A stretch of 64,000 nt of DNA. It comes from Paenibacillus solanacearum. Lineage in GTDB: Bacteria > Bacillota > Bacilli > Paenibacillales > NBRC-103111. Below the pieces are notes generated by a model. That model searched no databases. It was not told the DNA's origin and saw only the letters and a program-made list of their open reading frames with translations. Made by a program: the position numbers and the translations under genes. Location of the stretch: assembly GCF_910593845.1 (NCBI RefSeq), contig NZ_CAJVAS010000019.1, forward strand, positions 51,007 through 115,006, written 5' to 3'. Of the stretch, positions 24,783 through 33,719 are shown piece by piece. The number at the start of each line of letters is the position of its first letter. Position 1 is the first letter of the stretch.

Positions 24783-25919
24783 ATGATGAAAATCGCCATC
24801 GTAGCGCCTGAGACCCGCCCCGTACCGCCGGTTCGAGGAGGCGCGGTACAACTGTATATCGACGAGGTCGTCCGCCGCTTGTCCAAAAGGCATAAAATTA
24901 CCCTTTTCACTCCCAGGGGCGGAGGCAAACGGAACCCTTACGGCAGGAGGGTCAAAGTTTATCGAATCAAAAAGAAAAATTATCTTAAACGCGTACGGAA
25001 AAAGGTTAGAAGAAGGCATTTTCCGATTATCCACACCTTTAACCGCCCCCATTTTATTCGGAGCCTTCATAAAGTGTCCCCGAGATCAAAGTATTTGCTG
25101 AATCTTCATAACACGCTTGATGAGAGAAAGCGGCGCGGCTGGCGGAAAGGCATGAAGAAGACGGATTTCTTTATCGCCAACAGCAATTTTACAAGAAGGG
25201 ACGCCCTTCGCCGGTTTCGTAAAGTCAAACGCAGCAAAATCACAACGGTTCATCTGGGCATCGACACCGGCAAATTCATCATGAAGTGGAGCAACCCCCG
25301 GCGGCTGAACCAACTCAAAAGGAAATTGAAGGTAAAGGGCAGGAAGGTCGTCCTCTTTGTCGGGAAAATTCATAAAAAGAAAGGATTAAATACGTTAATC
25401 AGCGCCTCCCGGATCGCTAAGAAAAGAAATAAAAATCTGCTTGTCATCATCGTTGGGGGGATGGATCATGGCGTACGCTGGAAAAACGTCTATTTTAGAA
25501 AAATAGAAAGAAGAGCCAAGCGGGCGCTCGGAAAAAAACATGTGCGGTTTACAGGTTTTGTTTCGCCTAAAAGAGTTGCGCAATATTATGCAGTAGCCGA
25601 CGTATTCGTTTGTCCTTCCGTATGGAAAGAACCTTTCGGCCGTGTCAATCTGGAGGCTATGGCTTCGGGGCTCCCGGTTGTGTCAACCAGGCGGGGCGGC
25701 ATATCGGAGGTGGTTGTCCACAAGAAAACCGGTTATCTCGTCAATAACCCGCGGAATGCCAAAAGAATGGCAAAATATATCCACAAATTGCTGAATAACC
25801 GCAAGCTCGCGCGAAGACTCGGAACAGCCGGCCGCAGGCGGGCGGTCGCCCGATTTTCTTGGAGCAGCGTCATTCGCAAAATCAACCGGGTGTACCGCAA
25901 GGTTAGCAGGAGGCGGTAA
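24783..25919 (+). CDS. Highly basic GT4-type glycosyltransferase (CotSA-like)
   Basis: 378 aa from ATG 24783 (or ATG 24786, better spaced from AAAGGAG); the frame upstream is not coding. It has the GT-B fold: N-terminal VAPETRPVPPVRGGAVQLYI (the usual acceptor-side glycine loop), nucleotide-binding domain VVLFVGKIHKKKGLNTLISA, and the E-x7-E motif EPFGRVNLEAMASGLPVV. By hand count about 108 of 378 residues are Lys or Arg, far above the norm, while catalytic motifs are intact. In Bacillus the similar CotSA is a spore-coat protein, and such enzymes in Paenibacillus are often annotated that way. It is followed two bases later by a second enzyme of the same character. Confidence 0.88.
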   Translation: MMKIAIVAPETRPVPPVRGGAVQLYIDEVVRRLSKRHKITLFTPRGGGKRNPYGRRVKVYRIKKKNYLKRVRKKVRRRHFPIIHTFNRPHFIRSLHKVSPRSKYLLNLHNTLDERKRRGWRKGMKKTDFFIANSNFTRRDALRRFRKVKRSKITTVHLGIDTGKFIMKWSNPRRLNQLKRKLKVKGRKVVLFVGKIHKKKGLNTLISASRIAKKRNKNLLVIIVGGMDHGVRWKNVYFRKIERRAKRALGKKHVRFTGFVSPKRVAQYYAVADVFVCPSVWKEPFGRVNLEAMASGLPVVSTRRGGISEVVVHKKTGYLVNNPRNAKRMAKYIHKLLNNRKLARRLGTAGRRRAVARFSWSSVIRKINRVYRKVSRRR

Positions 25920-25921
25920 GC

Positions 25922-27007
25922 ATGAGCAAACGAAAAAGAGTCGTAGCCCACGTAAAGAACACGTACTTGAACCCGACCGAAACCTTTATATACGAGCGTA
26001 TTAAACATATTAAGCATTTCAAAGGGTACGTTCTCGCCGACAAGGTGAAGTACCGCTCCCGGTTTCCATTCCGCCGCATTTATAAGTTAAGGAAAATATC
26101 GAACCTGCCTTCCTTTATGAAACGCAAAAAAACATCCGTCATTCATGCGTACTTCGGCACTTCCGCCATTCGCATCCTTCCTTATAAACGGAAAACGAAA
26201 ATTCCTATGATCACTTCCTTTCACGGAAAAGACGTATCCTCCAAGTTACGGAAAAAAAGCTACAGACGCAAGCTGCGCGCCGTATTCAAACACAGCTCCT
26301 TCGTCCTGGTCGTCTCAAGCCGCATGAAAAGGAAAGTCGCTGCGCTTAGGTGTCCACGGCGGAAAATTAGGGTCATCCGAACCGGGATTGACCTGCGGAA
26401 ATTCCCCTTCAAGCTGAGAAAGACGCCAAAACGAAAGGCAAGCATCAAGTTTCTTTCCATCGGACGGTTAGTTCCGAAAAAAGGGATGGATGTACTGGTC
26501 AAAGCATTCGCCAAGGTTCATCGCCGTTATTCTAAAGCCCGCCTCAGTATCGTCGGAGAGGGGCCTCTGCGCTCCAAATTGAAGCGGTCCATCCGGAAAC
26601 ACGGTTTATCCTCCTCCGTGCGGCTGCTGGGGAAAGTATCGCATGGCCGCGTCCGCAAGCTTCTTCGCAAGGCGCACATCTTCGTATTAGCCAGCAAAAC
26701 CGCTAAAGACGGCGATCAGGAGGGAATCCCTAATTCCTTAGTGGAAGCGATGGCCTCTGGGCTCCCTGTCGTCTCAACCAATCACTCCGGCATTCCGGAA
26801 CTGGTAAGGCATAATAAGACAGGTTTTGTGGCGAGGCAAGGCAGTGTAAAGGATTTAGCGAGGAAAATGAAGCGGATGCTGAAGAAAAGGAACCAATGGA
26901 GGCGCATGACGAGAGCCGCCCGCGCTTACGTGGCTAGAGAGCATAACATTAAGAAACAGGTTCATAAGGTGGAACGACTATACAGGAAAGCTATCAAGAG
27001 ACGATAG
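25922..27007 (+). CDS. Highly basic GT4-type glycosyltransferase (WcaL/AmsK-like)
   Basis: 361 aa. GT-B enzyme with N-terminal VVAHVKNTYLNPTETFIYER (the start typical of colanic-acid/amylovoran-type transferases), a middle VIRTGIDLRKFPF, the second domain SIGRLVPKKGMDVLVKAF, and the E-x7-E motif EGIPNSLVEAMASGLPVV. Like its neighbour it is loaded with Lys and Arg, mostly on predicted surface positions. The two genes are separated by two bases and end at one terminator, so they form an operon. Substrate unknown; spore-surface or capsule glycan is the likely target given the CotSA-like partner. Confidence 0.88.
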   Translation: MSKRKRVVAHVKNTYLNPTETFIYERIKHIKHFKGYVLADKVKYRSRFPFRRIYKLRKISNLPSFMKRKKTSVIHAYFGTSAIRILPYKRKTKIPMITSFHGKDVSSKLRKKSYRRKLRAVFKHSSFVLVVSSRMKRKVAALRCPRRKIRVIRTGIDLRKFPFKLRKTPKRKASIKFLSIGRLVPKKGMDVLVKAFAKVHRRYSKARLSIVGEGPLRSKLKRSIRKHGLSSSVRLLGKVSHGRVRKLLRKAHIFVLASKTAKDGDQEGIPNSLVEAMASGLPVVSTNHSGIPELVRHNKTGFVARQGSVKDLARKMKRMLKKRNQWRRMTRAARAYVAREHNIKKQVHKVERLYRKAIKRR

Positions 27008-27014
27008 CCCACTC

Positions 27015-27039
27015 ATAGCCCATATTCCGGGCTATTTTT
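27015..27039 (+). terminator. Terminator of the glycosyltransferase operon
   Basis: Stem ATAGCCC/GGGCTAT with a seven-base loop and a following run of five T, eight bases after the stop codon. Confidence 0.88.
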
Positions 27040-27144
27040 CTTGTGTCTAAGCAATCCGATTGCAGACTTGCACCTGCCGAAAGTTAACAGGATGCATGAT
27101 TGCCTCATCACGACGTTCATCGGGATTATCCTCCTGTTCATTCA

Positions 27145-27513
27145 TCAGCTGTTTTTTCGGAGTGATCTTTTACCGGTAAACCATAAGATTACTACACCTA
27201 CTCCAAATATCGCATAGGTTATGACTGATATTAGAAAACAGACGAGCAGTACGCCCATTCCTGAAAAACTCACGTTCGGGGTGTTGACCCATTCCAATAT
27301 GCAAAATAGATAGCCTAATAAAGGGATTGGGAGCAAATAAGCGTAACTGCGATATGGATGAAGCAAAGAGAAGTAGGCGGGTAGCAAGAATAGCAGCCCG
27401 AATAAAAACAGTCCTCCCCAAGACAAGTTAAATTCAGACGTATCTTTCGCGTAGATACTGACGAAGACTACAATAAGCAGCGCAACTATGCAATTGGCGA
27501 GCTTTTGAATCAA
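27145..27513 (-). CDS. Small four-segment membrane protein
   Basis: 122 aa with four hydrophobic segments (IVALLIVVFVSIYA, LFLFGLLFLLPAYFSL, YLLPIPLLGYLFCIL, GVLLVCFLISVITYAIFGVG) and a basic C-terminal tail GKRSLRKNS. The start is a TTG without a clear ribosome site, so the start, and less likely the gene itself, are uncertain. I do not recognise the family. The region on either side (27040-27144, 27514-27563) has no other gene. Confidence 0.55.
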   Translation of the reverse strand: MIQKLANCIVALLIVVFVSIYAKDTSEFNLSWGGLFLFGLLFLLPAYFSLLHPYRSYAYLLPIPLLGYLFCILEWVNTPNVSFSGMGVLLVCFLISVITYAIFGVGVVILWFTGKRSLRKNS

Positions 27514-27563
27514 AGCTTTGATACATATATGATACGGGAGAGGCTTCTCTACTGCGGTCGGCT

Positions 27564-27606
27564 AAAAAAGCCTGTGACCTGCCATTCAAAATAGCAGATC
27601 ACAGGC
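27564..27606 (-). terminator. Terminator of the SLH protein gene
   Basis: Minus-strand hairpin GCCTGTGA/TCACAGGC plus CTGC/GCAG, followed by TTTTTT. It lies about 80 bases after the stop of the SLH gene. Confidence 0.92.
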
Positions 27607-27683
27607 CGAAGCGTCATTTAGCGGCTGCTAGGCCGTATCCGCTTTAGAAGGTCCAAGCCCCTCGGTCCTAAAGCCAAGTCCTA

Positions 27684-30600
27684 TCACTTAGACCCATCCA
27701 GCAGCGTCTTGATCTCAGGGTTTAAATTCAGTGTATTCAATATGATCGTCAGCGCTTCCGCCCTGGTAGAAGGAGCTTCCGGCTCGAATTCATCCCCGCT
27801 TTTCCCCGTAATAATGCCGGTGTTAGCGGCGTCTTGAATTTGTGTGGCAGCAAACGAATGGCTAATATCCGTAAATGTGCCAACTGCATCACTTTGCTTT
27901 ACAACGTTCATATTCACAATCCGGCTAATAATAGCGACCATCTCAGCCCGGGTGATCGTATGGTCAGGACGGAATTCTTCGCCGTACCCGTTCAAGATCC
28001 CCGCAGTTGTGAGCTTCTCAATGACATCTTTAGCCCAGTGGTTATCAATATCGTTCATGACAACCAATGAATCGCGTGCACCGGCGCTGATCTGAAACAC
28101 CCGATCAATAATCGCTGCAAACTCGGCGCGGGTGATGTTTCCATCCGGTTTGAATTTACCATCCTCATATCCTTCGATAACATTCAGCCGAACGAATGTA
28201 TCGATCGTCTTTGCAGCCCAATGCTGATTGATATCGGTAAACGGTACGGTACCCCCAGAATTTTGCGCTTTTTCAATCCTTGATCGAATGTTATCTACAA
28301 CATTGCCATCCGACTGTACAGCCTCGCTTCTAAACACGTTCTCGGCCGGCGGGGAGACCGGCGGGCTGGATGTCGGCTTCGCGGGCTCTTCTGTTTCGGC
28401 GGCAGGAGCCGATGGAGCGGAAGTGCCTGGGCTGCCGGCGCTATCCTCATTTGGCATGACGACGTTGACCGCGACCGTTCGGGATTGCCCCTCGAACGAA
28501 ACGAAAACCTCAGCAGTTCCATATCCTACGGCCGTAAGGATGCCGGCTGCATTCACAACGGCGATATTCTCGTCGGTGGTTACGTAACCGGACGATGCGG
28601 TAACATCAGCTGTCGTATGATTGCTGTAAGCTGCTGTGACCTTCAACTGCTGTTGCTCGCCTTGCTCCATCTGGGCGCTGTCCGGGTCAACGGACAACGA
28701 AGTTATGATGACCGGCACTGGGGCAGGCGATACCGTGACCGCTACGGTAACCGTATAATTACCGAGTACCCCTGTGATGGTAGCGGAACCCGAGGCTTTG
28801 GCCGTGATGACACCGCTAGCGGAAACGGAAGCGACATTAGGATTGTCCGTATTCCATGCCACAAGCGGCGTAACTACAGCACTTGTAAGATCAGAATACG
28901 TAGCCGTTACGACCGAAGCCGTGATTTCGCCAATCTTCAAGCTAGCTTGTCCAGGGGTAACCGATAGACCTGTTAGAATCGGTAAAGGTGCGGCTGTCGT
29001 TGACGCATGGACCGTCACGCCTATCGATTCCATATTCCAAGCATCCAGTACGATAATCTTGTAGCTGTATGGCGTATTGGGCGTCAATCCTGTAAAAGTA
29101 TACGTATGGGTTGTCACAGATGTCGTGACAGCCCCTTTTCCATCTACAATTTTAATTCCGTTCATTGCCGCCAAAGGATTGTTCCAGTTCAAGGTGATGC
29201 TTGTTGGCGTGGCCGAATAAGTGGCATTCGTCACATCCGGTAAAACCTGCGGCCAGATCGCATATAGTGTCATACTTTCCGTTAGGGAAGAGATTGTTTC
29301 GCCAGGAGCGTATGTAATACCCGTGCCGTCGGCTTTCGTGTTCCAGCCGCCGAACGTATACCCTGCTTTTACAAGTCCGCCGGTGTTTCCATTTACGGTA
29401 GCCGTTACACCCGGAGGATACGGATTGTTGTCAACCGGAACGCTGCCACCCGTATTGCCATTGCCGTTATAAGTCATCGTATAATCCTGCGACCAGACCG
29501 CATAAAGTGTCATATTTTGCGTGATGGACGTGATCGTATCACCAGGAGCGTATGTAATACCCGTGCCGTCAGCTTTCGTGTTCCAGCCGACGAACGTATA
29601 CCCTGCTTTTACAAGTCCGCCGGTGTTTCCTTTTACGGAAGCCGTTGCACCCGAAGGATACGGGTTGTTGTCAGATGGAACGCTGCCACCTGTATTACCA
29701 TTGCCGCTATAAGTCATCGTAAAATCCTGCGACCAGATCGCATATAGTTTCATGCTTGGCGTTATGGCAGTAATCGTATCGCCAGGAGCGTATGTTATAC
29801 CCGTGCCGTCGGCTTTCGTGTTCCAGCCTCCGAACGTATGCCCTGCTTTTACAAGTCCGCCGGTGTTTCCTTTTACGGTAGCCGTTACATCCGGAGGATA
29901 CTGATTGTTGTCAACCGGAACGCTGCCACCCGTATCTCCGTTGCCGATATAAGTCATCGTATAACCCTGCGACCAAATCGCATATAGTGTCATACTTTGC
30001 GTTATGGAAGAGATAGTTTCGCCAGGAGCGTAAGTCGTACCCGTGCCGTCGGCTTTCGTATTCCAGCCGTTAAACACATAACCTTGTTTCACCAGATTAC
30101 TTGTATTCCCATATACGGTAGCCGTTTCGTTCAGCCTGTATCCGGTATTGTCAACAGGAGGGATTCCTGTCCCACCGTTGCCGTCGTAAATGATAGCCGC
30201 CATCAGTGTGACCACGTTGCCTGTAATGAAATTCGTTGTATATAAATATCCGGAGCTGTCTGCGGCAACATCGAAATTGCTTATCGGGGAGAAATGATTG
30301 GACATGACGTCAACAACGGTCCAGCCACTCGGCCCTCCATTATAACCCAGCTTCATAGCTTTACTGTTAGCTAGGCCCATCGCATACACGTTTTCGAATT
30401 TATCGACGTTGATACCGTAAATTAAGAAAGGAAGGCCGCCTGATACATTCGTTGGCGCAACGTTCGTCCAAGTTGTACCGTTGACCGGCCTTTTGAAAAT
30501 TTTCCCGCTGCCGGTCGACAAATCACTGACAAATACATTTCCTTCGCCATCTACTGCAATGTCGATAGGATTAGAGAATGGTGTAGGTGTAGTTGTAATA

Positions 30601-31262
30601 TTTGCCCAAGACGACTTTCCGCTAGGAAGCTTCAGAATACGCTCAGTTCCCGCCGGAGGAGAAGAGGAAGGCCTGCTGTCAACGGCGTACACATTGCCTT
30701 GTTTATCTACCGCAACGCCTAGAGCATACTTAAACGTTTCGCCATGAGTTATATCCACCCATGAGGTCTTTCCATGAGGCAGCTTTAAAATTCTGCCCTT
30801 GTTGGTAGAGACTCCTCCAACCTGGCTATTATCGGACACGTATACGTTCCCGTCTTTATCCACGGCGATACCTATCGGATTTTTGAGATTAGCATCGTAG
30901 GAAATATCGGTGGATTCCTGGCCGTTGCTCGAAATTTTCTCTACTTTACCTTTTGAGGTAAGGCCTATCATGGTTTTCGTCACGTAGACATTATCCTCAT
31001 CGTCAATGTCCAAGAAGTACGGCTGATAAAACTCTGTCATTCCCGGAATGGAACCCGGTGCAATCGGTGGTGTATAGTTCGTCCAGGTCAAAGGACCGGT
31101 ATAACCCGGTGTTACCTCTGGAACGGGTGTGTATAGTACCGTACCGGCGTAAGCCTTGCTCCCAAAGGCCGCGAAGGGTACTAACGAAAGAATGACTAGC
31201 AAAAAGCTCATCCATACGGCAACCGCTCTAGTATTAGCCGGGCTGCGTCTCATCATCGACAT
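27684..31262 (-). CDS. Secreted SLH surface protein with NHL, InlB-like, Fn3 and Big2 domains
   Basis: 1192 aa from ATG 31262, with AAGGAGAG upstream. Domain order: signal peptide about 1-40 (VWMSFLLVILSLVPFAAFG); NHL/beta-propeller repeats about 60-330 (VDKDGNVYVSDN, VDGEGNVFVSDL); four InlB-type beta-grasp repeats about 356-671; a fibronectin type III domain about 674-754; two Big2 Ig-like domains about 760-940; a Pro/Ser-rich linker; and three SLH domains about 1000-1190 (DINQHWAAKTIDTFVRLNVI, ITRAEFAAIIDRVF, TRAEALTII). Known role: SLH domains hold the protein on pyruvylated cell-wall polymer; the rest is display or adhesion. It is monocistronic with its own terminator. Confidence 0.93.
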   Translation of the reverse strand: MSMMRRSPANTRAVAVWMSFLLVILSLVPFAAFGSKAYAGTVLYTPVPEVTPGYTGPLTWTNYTPPIAPGSIPGMTEFYQPYFLDIDDEDNVYVTKTMIGLTSKGKVEKISSNGQESTDISYDANLKNPIGIAVDKDGNVYVSDNSQVGGVSTNKGRILKLPHGKTSWVDITHGETFKYALGVAVDKQGNVYAVDSRPSSSPPAGTERILKLPSGKSSWANITTTPTPFSNPIDIAVDGEGNVFVSDLSTGSGKIFKRPVNGTTWTNVAPTNVSGGLPFLIYGINVDKFENVYAMGLANSKAMKLGYNGGPSGWTVVDVMSNHFSPISNFDVAADSSGYLYTTNFITGNVVTLMAAIIYDGNGGTGIPPVDNTGYRLNETATVYGNTSNLVKQGYVFNGWNTKADGTGTTYAPGETISSITQSMTLYAIWSQGYTMTYIGNGDTGGSVPVDNNQYPPDVTATVKGNTGGLVKAGHTFGGWNTKADGTGITYAPGDTITAITPSMKLYAIWSQDFTMTYSGNGNTGGSVPSDNNPYPSGATASVKGNTGGLVKAGYTFVGWNTKADGTGITYAPGDTITSITQNMTLYAVWSQDYTMTYNGNGNTGGSVPVDNNPYPPGVTATVNGNTGGLVKAGYTFGGWNTKADGTGITYAPGETISSLTESMTLYAIWPQVLPDVTNATYSATPTSITLNWNNPLAAMNGIKIVDGKGAVTTSVTTHTYTFTGLTPNTPYSYKIIVLDAWNMESIGVTVHASTTAAPLPILTGLSVTPGQASLKIGEITASVVTATYSDLTSAVVTPLVAWNTDNPNVASVSASGVITAKASGSATITGVLGNYTVTVAVTVSPAPVPVIITSLSVDPDSAQMEQGEQQQLKVTAAYSNHTTADVTASSGYVTTDENIAVVNAAGILTAVGYGTAEVFVSFEGQSRTVAVNVVMPNEDSAGSPGTSAPSAPAAETEEPAKPTSSPPVSPPAENVFRSEAVQSDGNVVDNIRSRIEKAQNSGGTVPFTDINQHWAAKTIDTFVRLNVIEGYEDGKFKPDGNITRAEFAAIIDRVFQISAGARDSLVVMNDIDNHWAKDVIEKLTTAGILNGYGEEFRPDHTITRAEMVAIISRIVNMNVVKQSDAVGTFTDISHSFAATQIQDAANTGIITGKSGDEFEPEAPSTRAEALTIILNTLNLNPEIKTLLDGSK
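29250..30195 (-). repeat. Four tandem InlB-like (Flg_new) repeats within the SLH gene
   Basis: Four copies of about 78-80 codons (about 240 bases), each with a core such as AGYTFGGWNTKADGTGITYA and ending MTLYAIWSQ. The three copies nearest the C-terminus are nearly identical at DNA level, while the first is more diverged, showing recent duplication or gene conversion. Confidence 0.93.
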
Positions 31263-31699
31263 TATCTTCTCTCCTTGTAACTCATATCTCGACTCCCTGA
31301 ATGCTCTTGCTTCTTGATCGACAGCTTGCGGCTGCCGACCTTTGAAACTATGAATTGGGTACGGCATTTGCTACCTATCATACCTCCCGCCTAGATTAGC
31401 CTGACTATGAAACTCCTCGTCAGCAACTTCTCTGTGCGCGATAAAGAACAGCAATACCGCAGTCTCTCCAATCGACAAAAATTTCCTCCATTTTACAATG
31501 TGGATACTCAACAATTACTCAACAACTTACCATGAATATACATTTCATGCAAAAATCGCTCTATTGAAAGAACGGTTCGGGTGTCTATAAAAAATGTAAT
31601 ATTTTGGCGGTTGTATTTGATCCACACTGGTTGTTTTTTAAGCCAGCCTGCGATAATGTTTGAGTATGTTGAATAACCATTCCACGAGATGGCGTTATT

Positions 31700-31975
31700 T
31701 GTAGAGCCACCAATCACACTTTCGCTGGTTCGAGGATGTTGTTCATGTCATAACCTCGATCGGCAATGACAAAATAGGGTATTACATCTACCACCATTTT
31801 CTTCGCATGCGACAGTACGGTCCGCCGGCATGCTCCTTGCATTTTGTACCCTACATCGTAAGGAAAGCAAAAAAGACAACTCCGTTATGATTCGCACTTA
31901 GACAAAGACCTGCCTCAAATTGGGTACGGTAATCTATTGCCTCCAACAAGGGGTATCCTGGTATGTCAGATGGTC
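31700..31975 (-). pseudogene. Decayed DDE-type transposase fragment
   Basis: Reading the minus strand across one frameshift and stop gives YRTQFEAGLCLSANHNGVVF, then KMQGACRRTVLSHAKKMVVD and IPYFVIADRGYDMNNILEPA, followed by a stop. VIADRGYD is the second catalytic Asp block of IS4/IS5-type transposases. No start and no inverted repeats are visible, and the third catalytic block is missing, so this is a remnant. It is the only gene-like trace in 31263-32222; short open frames at 31508-31717 and 31974-32240 look random. Confidence 0.6.
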
Positions 31976-32222
31976 ACGGTCTGTTAATAAAAACCATGTT
32001 ACTATCATTGATACTTGGTTGATGCCAGTTCTCTGAATTCGGTTCGGTGGATGTTCTCGGCGGCAGGATTATTATAGATGGGAAAATGATTCGATTAGGA
32101 GATGATGAAAATTCAGATTTTGAAGCGACCATGAGCCTATTGGGATCAACGGATGGGGTTAAATAAGGGGCAAATAGAGCGGACCTATCGACAGAAAAAC
32201 ACGATGATGGTATGATGTAGCT

Positions 32223-32282
32223 AGGTCCATTCAGGTCCATTCAGGTCCATTCAGGTCCATTCAGAACCACTCAGGAACACTA
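32223..32282. repeat. 10-bp tandem repeat
   Basis: Four exact copies of AGGTCCATTC (32223-32262) followed by two degenerate copies (AGAACCACTC, AGGAACACTA). It sits in the non-coding stretch before the small gene at 32363. Confidence 0.95.
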
Positions 32283-32362
32283 CATTATAGCGGTCATATT
32301 TTATAAGGATTAACAATACCTTCTATTGGACAAGCTTGTACCAAGAAAGGGAGTGATCCGGT

Positions 32363-32572
32363 ATGACAGAGCGTAATGACTCGAAAGGAGGTCGCCATAA
32401 GATGACTACGGCTATTAAACCAATTCGTCCTACACACTTGGAGTTTGAGACCGAAGCGGAAATGCAGAACTTCATCAGTTATGCGACCAGCAAGAAGAAA
32501 ACTGCGGATCCCGGATTGGATCGGTTACGTAAATTGATGAAAACTCATAAACGAGCACCGGAAAGGAAGTAA
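32363..32572 (+). CDS. Small protein upstream of a GNAT acetyltransferase
   Basis: 69 aa from ATG 32363 (weak GGGAG site); an internal ATG at 32402, preceded by AAAGGAGG, would give 56 aa beginning MTTAIKPIRPTHLEFETEAE and may be the real start. It is hydrophilic with a basic, lysine-rich C-terminus (RLRKLMKTHKRAPERK). It stops 10 bases before the acetyltransferase start, so the pair is co-translated. By arrangement it resembles the antitoxin of GNAT-type toxin-antitoxin pairs, but no ribbon-helix-helix pattern is obvious. Confidence 0.65.
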   Translation: MTERNDSKGGRHKMTTAIKPIRPTHLEFETEAEMQNFISYATSKKKTADPGLDRLRKLMKTHKRAPERK

Positions 32573-32582
32573 TTCCTGGAGC

Positions 32583-33098
32583 ATGCTTACGTTTAACAAT
32601 ATATCCTCGGAAATTAAGGAGCTCATTGATGGATTCGACTGTTCAGATGAAATCAGTGTTGAGTTCTTTCTGAAAGAGCAAGCCTTAAAACTGCATCAAT
32701 TAAGATCAGCGGTTACCCGGCTATATTTTGATGTAAATCAAAACTTAGTCGGGTATTTTGCGTTATATAACGACCATGTTCATGTGTTTTCGAATCAGAT
32801 GACGAAACACGGGTGGAATCTTCCGGATGGGCTAGATTTGTTTCCGGCGGTTAAGCTGCATTACCTCGGCGTGGATGTCCGACATAGAGGAAAACGATAT
32901 GGAGAATATTTGCTCGGTGAGGTTGTAGAGTTGGTGGAAGATATCGCCAAAATAAGCGGGTGTAATTTTCTAACAATTGAAGCGTTACCAAACGCCGTTG
33001 AATTTTATCAGAAGTATGGGTTCAAGGTCAGATCCCGACAGCCAGGCAAAGGTGAACTTTATAACATGGTGCTCAAACTGGACGAACTCGAAGAATAA
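32583..33098 (+). CDS. GNAT-family N-acetyltransferase (TacT-like)
   Basis: 171 aa. It begins with the pattern found in tRNA-acetylating GNAT toxins and relatives (IDGFDCSDEISVEFFLKEQA, VTRLYFDVNQNLVGYFALYN). The acetyl-CoA loop is LGVDVRHRGKRYGEYLLGEV near residue 98, and the C-terminal NAVEFYQKYGFKVRSR is typical of GNAT. Size and layout match TacT/AtaT-type proteins, which transfer acetyl groups to aminoacyl-tRNA, but ordinary small-molecule acetylation is equally possible. It is the second gene of a two-gene unit and lies in a patch with a transposase remnant and tandem repeats, consistent with acquired DNA. Confidence 0.8.
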   Translation: MLTFNNISSEIKELIDGFDCSDEISVEFFLKEQALKLHQLRSAVTRLYFDVNQNLVGYFALYNDHVHVFSNQMTKHGWNLPDGLDLFPAVKLHYLGVDVRHRGKRYGEYLLGEVVELVEDIAKISGCNFLTIEALPNAVEFYQKYGFKVRSRQPGKGELYNMVLKLDELEE

Positions 33099-33497
33099 AT
33101 GGCCCCTCATTAAGGCGCTTTTCTCTGCCCGCCGCCCCAGATGCCGGGGCAGCAGCGTGCGATTGGTAAGCAGCCGCCATACAGCCCGCGATTCATTGGT
33201 CTGTATTTTCAGATTCGGAGCAGGACTGATCTTGTTCGGGGCGTCTTCAAAGCGATGATGCTCTTCATCTCCCATATTAAACATTTTTATATCCTCCCAT
33301 ACCCCACCGGTGCATCGGTGGGATCGTATAATAGCAACCCACCCATGCAGAGAAATAATGGATTTATGCGCCTAAGTCGAATGCATACTGGCCGTTCGTT
33401 TTAAAGTCAACCGGTTCTCCGGAAAAGCGGGAGCGGGAGCTGCGTGGTGACTTCGCCGTCATGCCCATCGACTTATAAAGATAACTTATTTTATAAA
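33099..33497. other. Gap without a confident gene
   Basis: Nothing convincing was found. A minus-strand frame from ATG 33284 has a good GGGAGG site and begins MFNMGDEEHHRFEDAPNKIS, but its second half runs antisense into the GNAT gene. A CCCACCG/CGGTGGG hairpin lies just upstream of that ATG (33304-33322). Confidence 0.3.
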
Positions 33498-33527
33498 AAC
33501 AATCGGTGCCCATACCGGTTGTTTTTT
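33498..33527. terminator. Bidirectional terminator
   Basis: Arms AACAATCGGT and ACCGGTTGTT (one G-T pair) with a six-base loop; T runs follow on both strands. It probably serves plus-strand transcripts leaving the GNAT region. Confidence 0.75.
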
Positions 33528-33563
33528 GATTTCCGAGACAACTTGTAACAAAATAAAAAATAT

Positions 33564-33593
33564 GACGTACTGAACGAATTCGTTCAGTACGTC
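33564..33593. repeat. Perfect 30-bp palindrome
   Basis: Every base pairs with its mirror position; the core is TGAACGAATTCGTTCA. On the minus strand it is followed by ATATTTTTTATTTT and lies about 125 bases after the ABC exporter stop, so it can act as a terminator. The core also looks like an operator for a TetR-family repressor. Confidence 0.9.
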
Positions 33594-33719
33594 TCAGGCA
33601 AGCTTATTCCTCAACATGTATATCACTGTTTGTTTCTCACTAAATCCGATACTTTTCCTCAAGTTTCATGCGAGTATTCCGATAATTATGCACACACCAA
33701 TAGATGTGCCGATATTGCG

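Noticed and set aside
31508..31717. Minus-strand 69-codon frame near the transposase remnant.
   Set aside because: Overlaps the decayed transposase region, AT-rich, no ribosome site, no recognisable domain.
32985..33284. Minus-strand 99-codon frame with a good ribosome site.
   Set aside because: The second half is antisense to the GNAT gene and the first half matches no family I know; kept only as a note in the gap entry.
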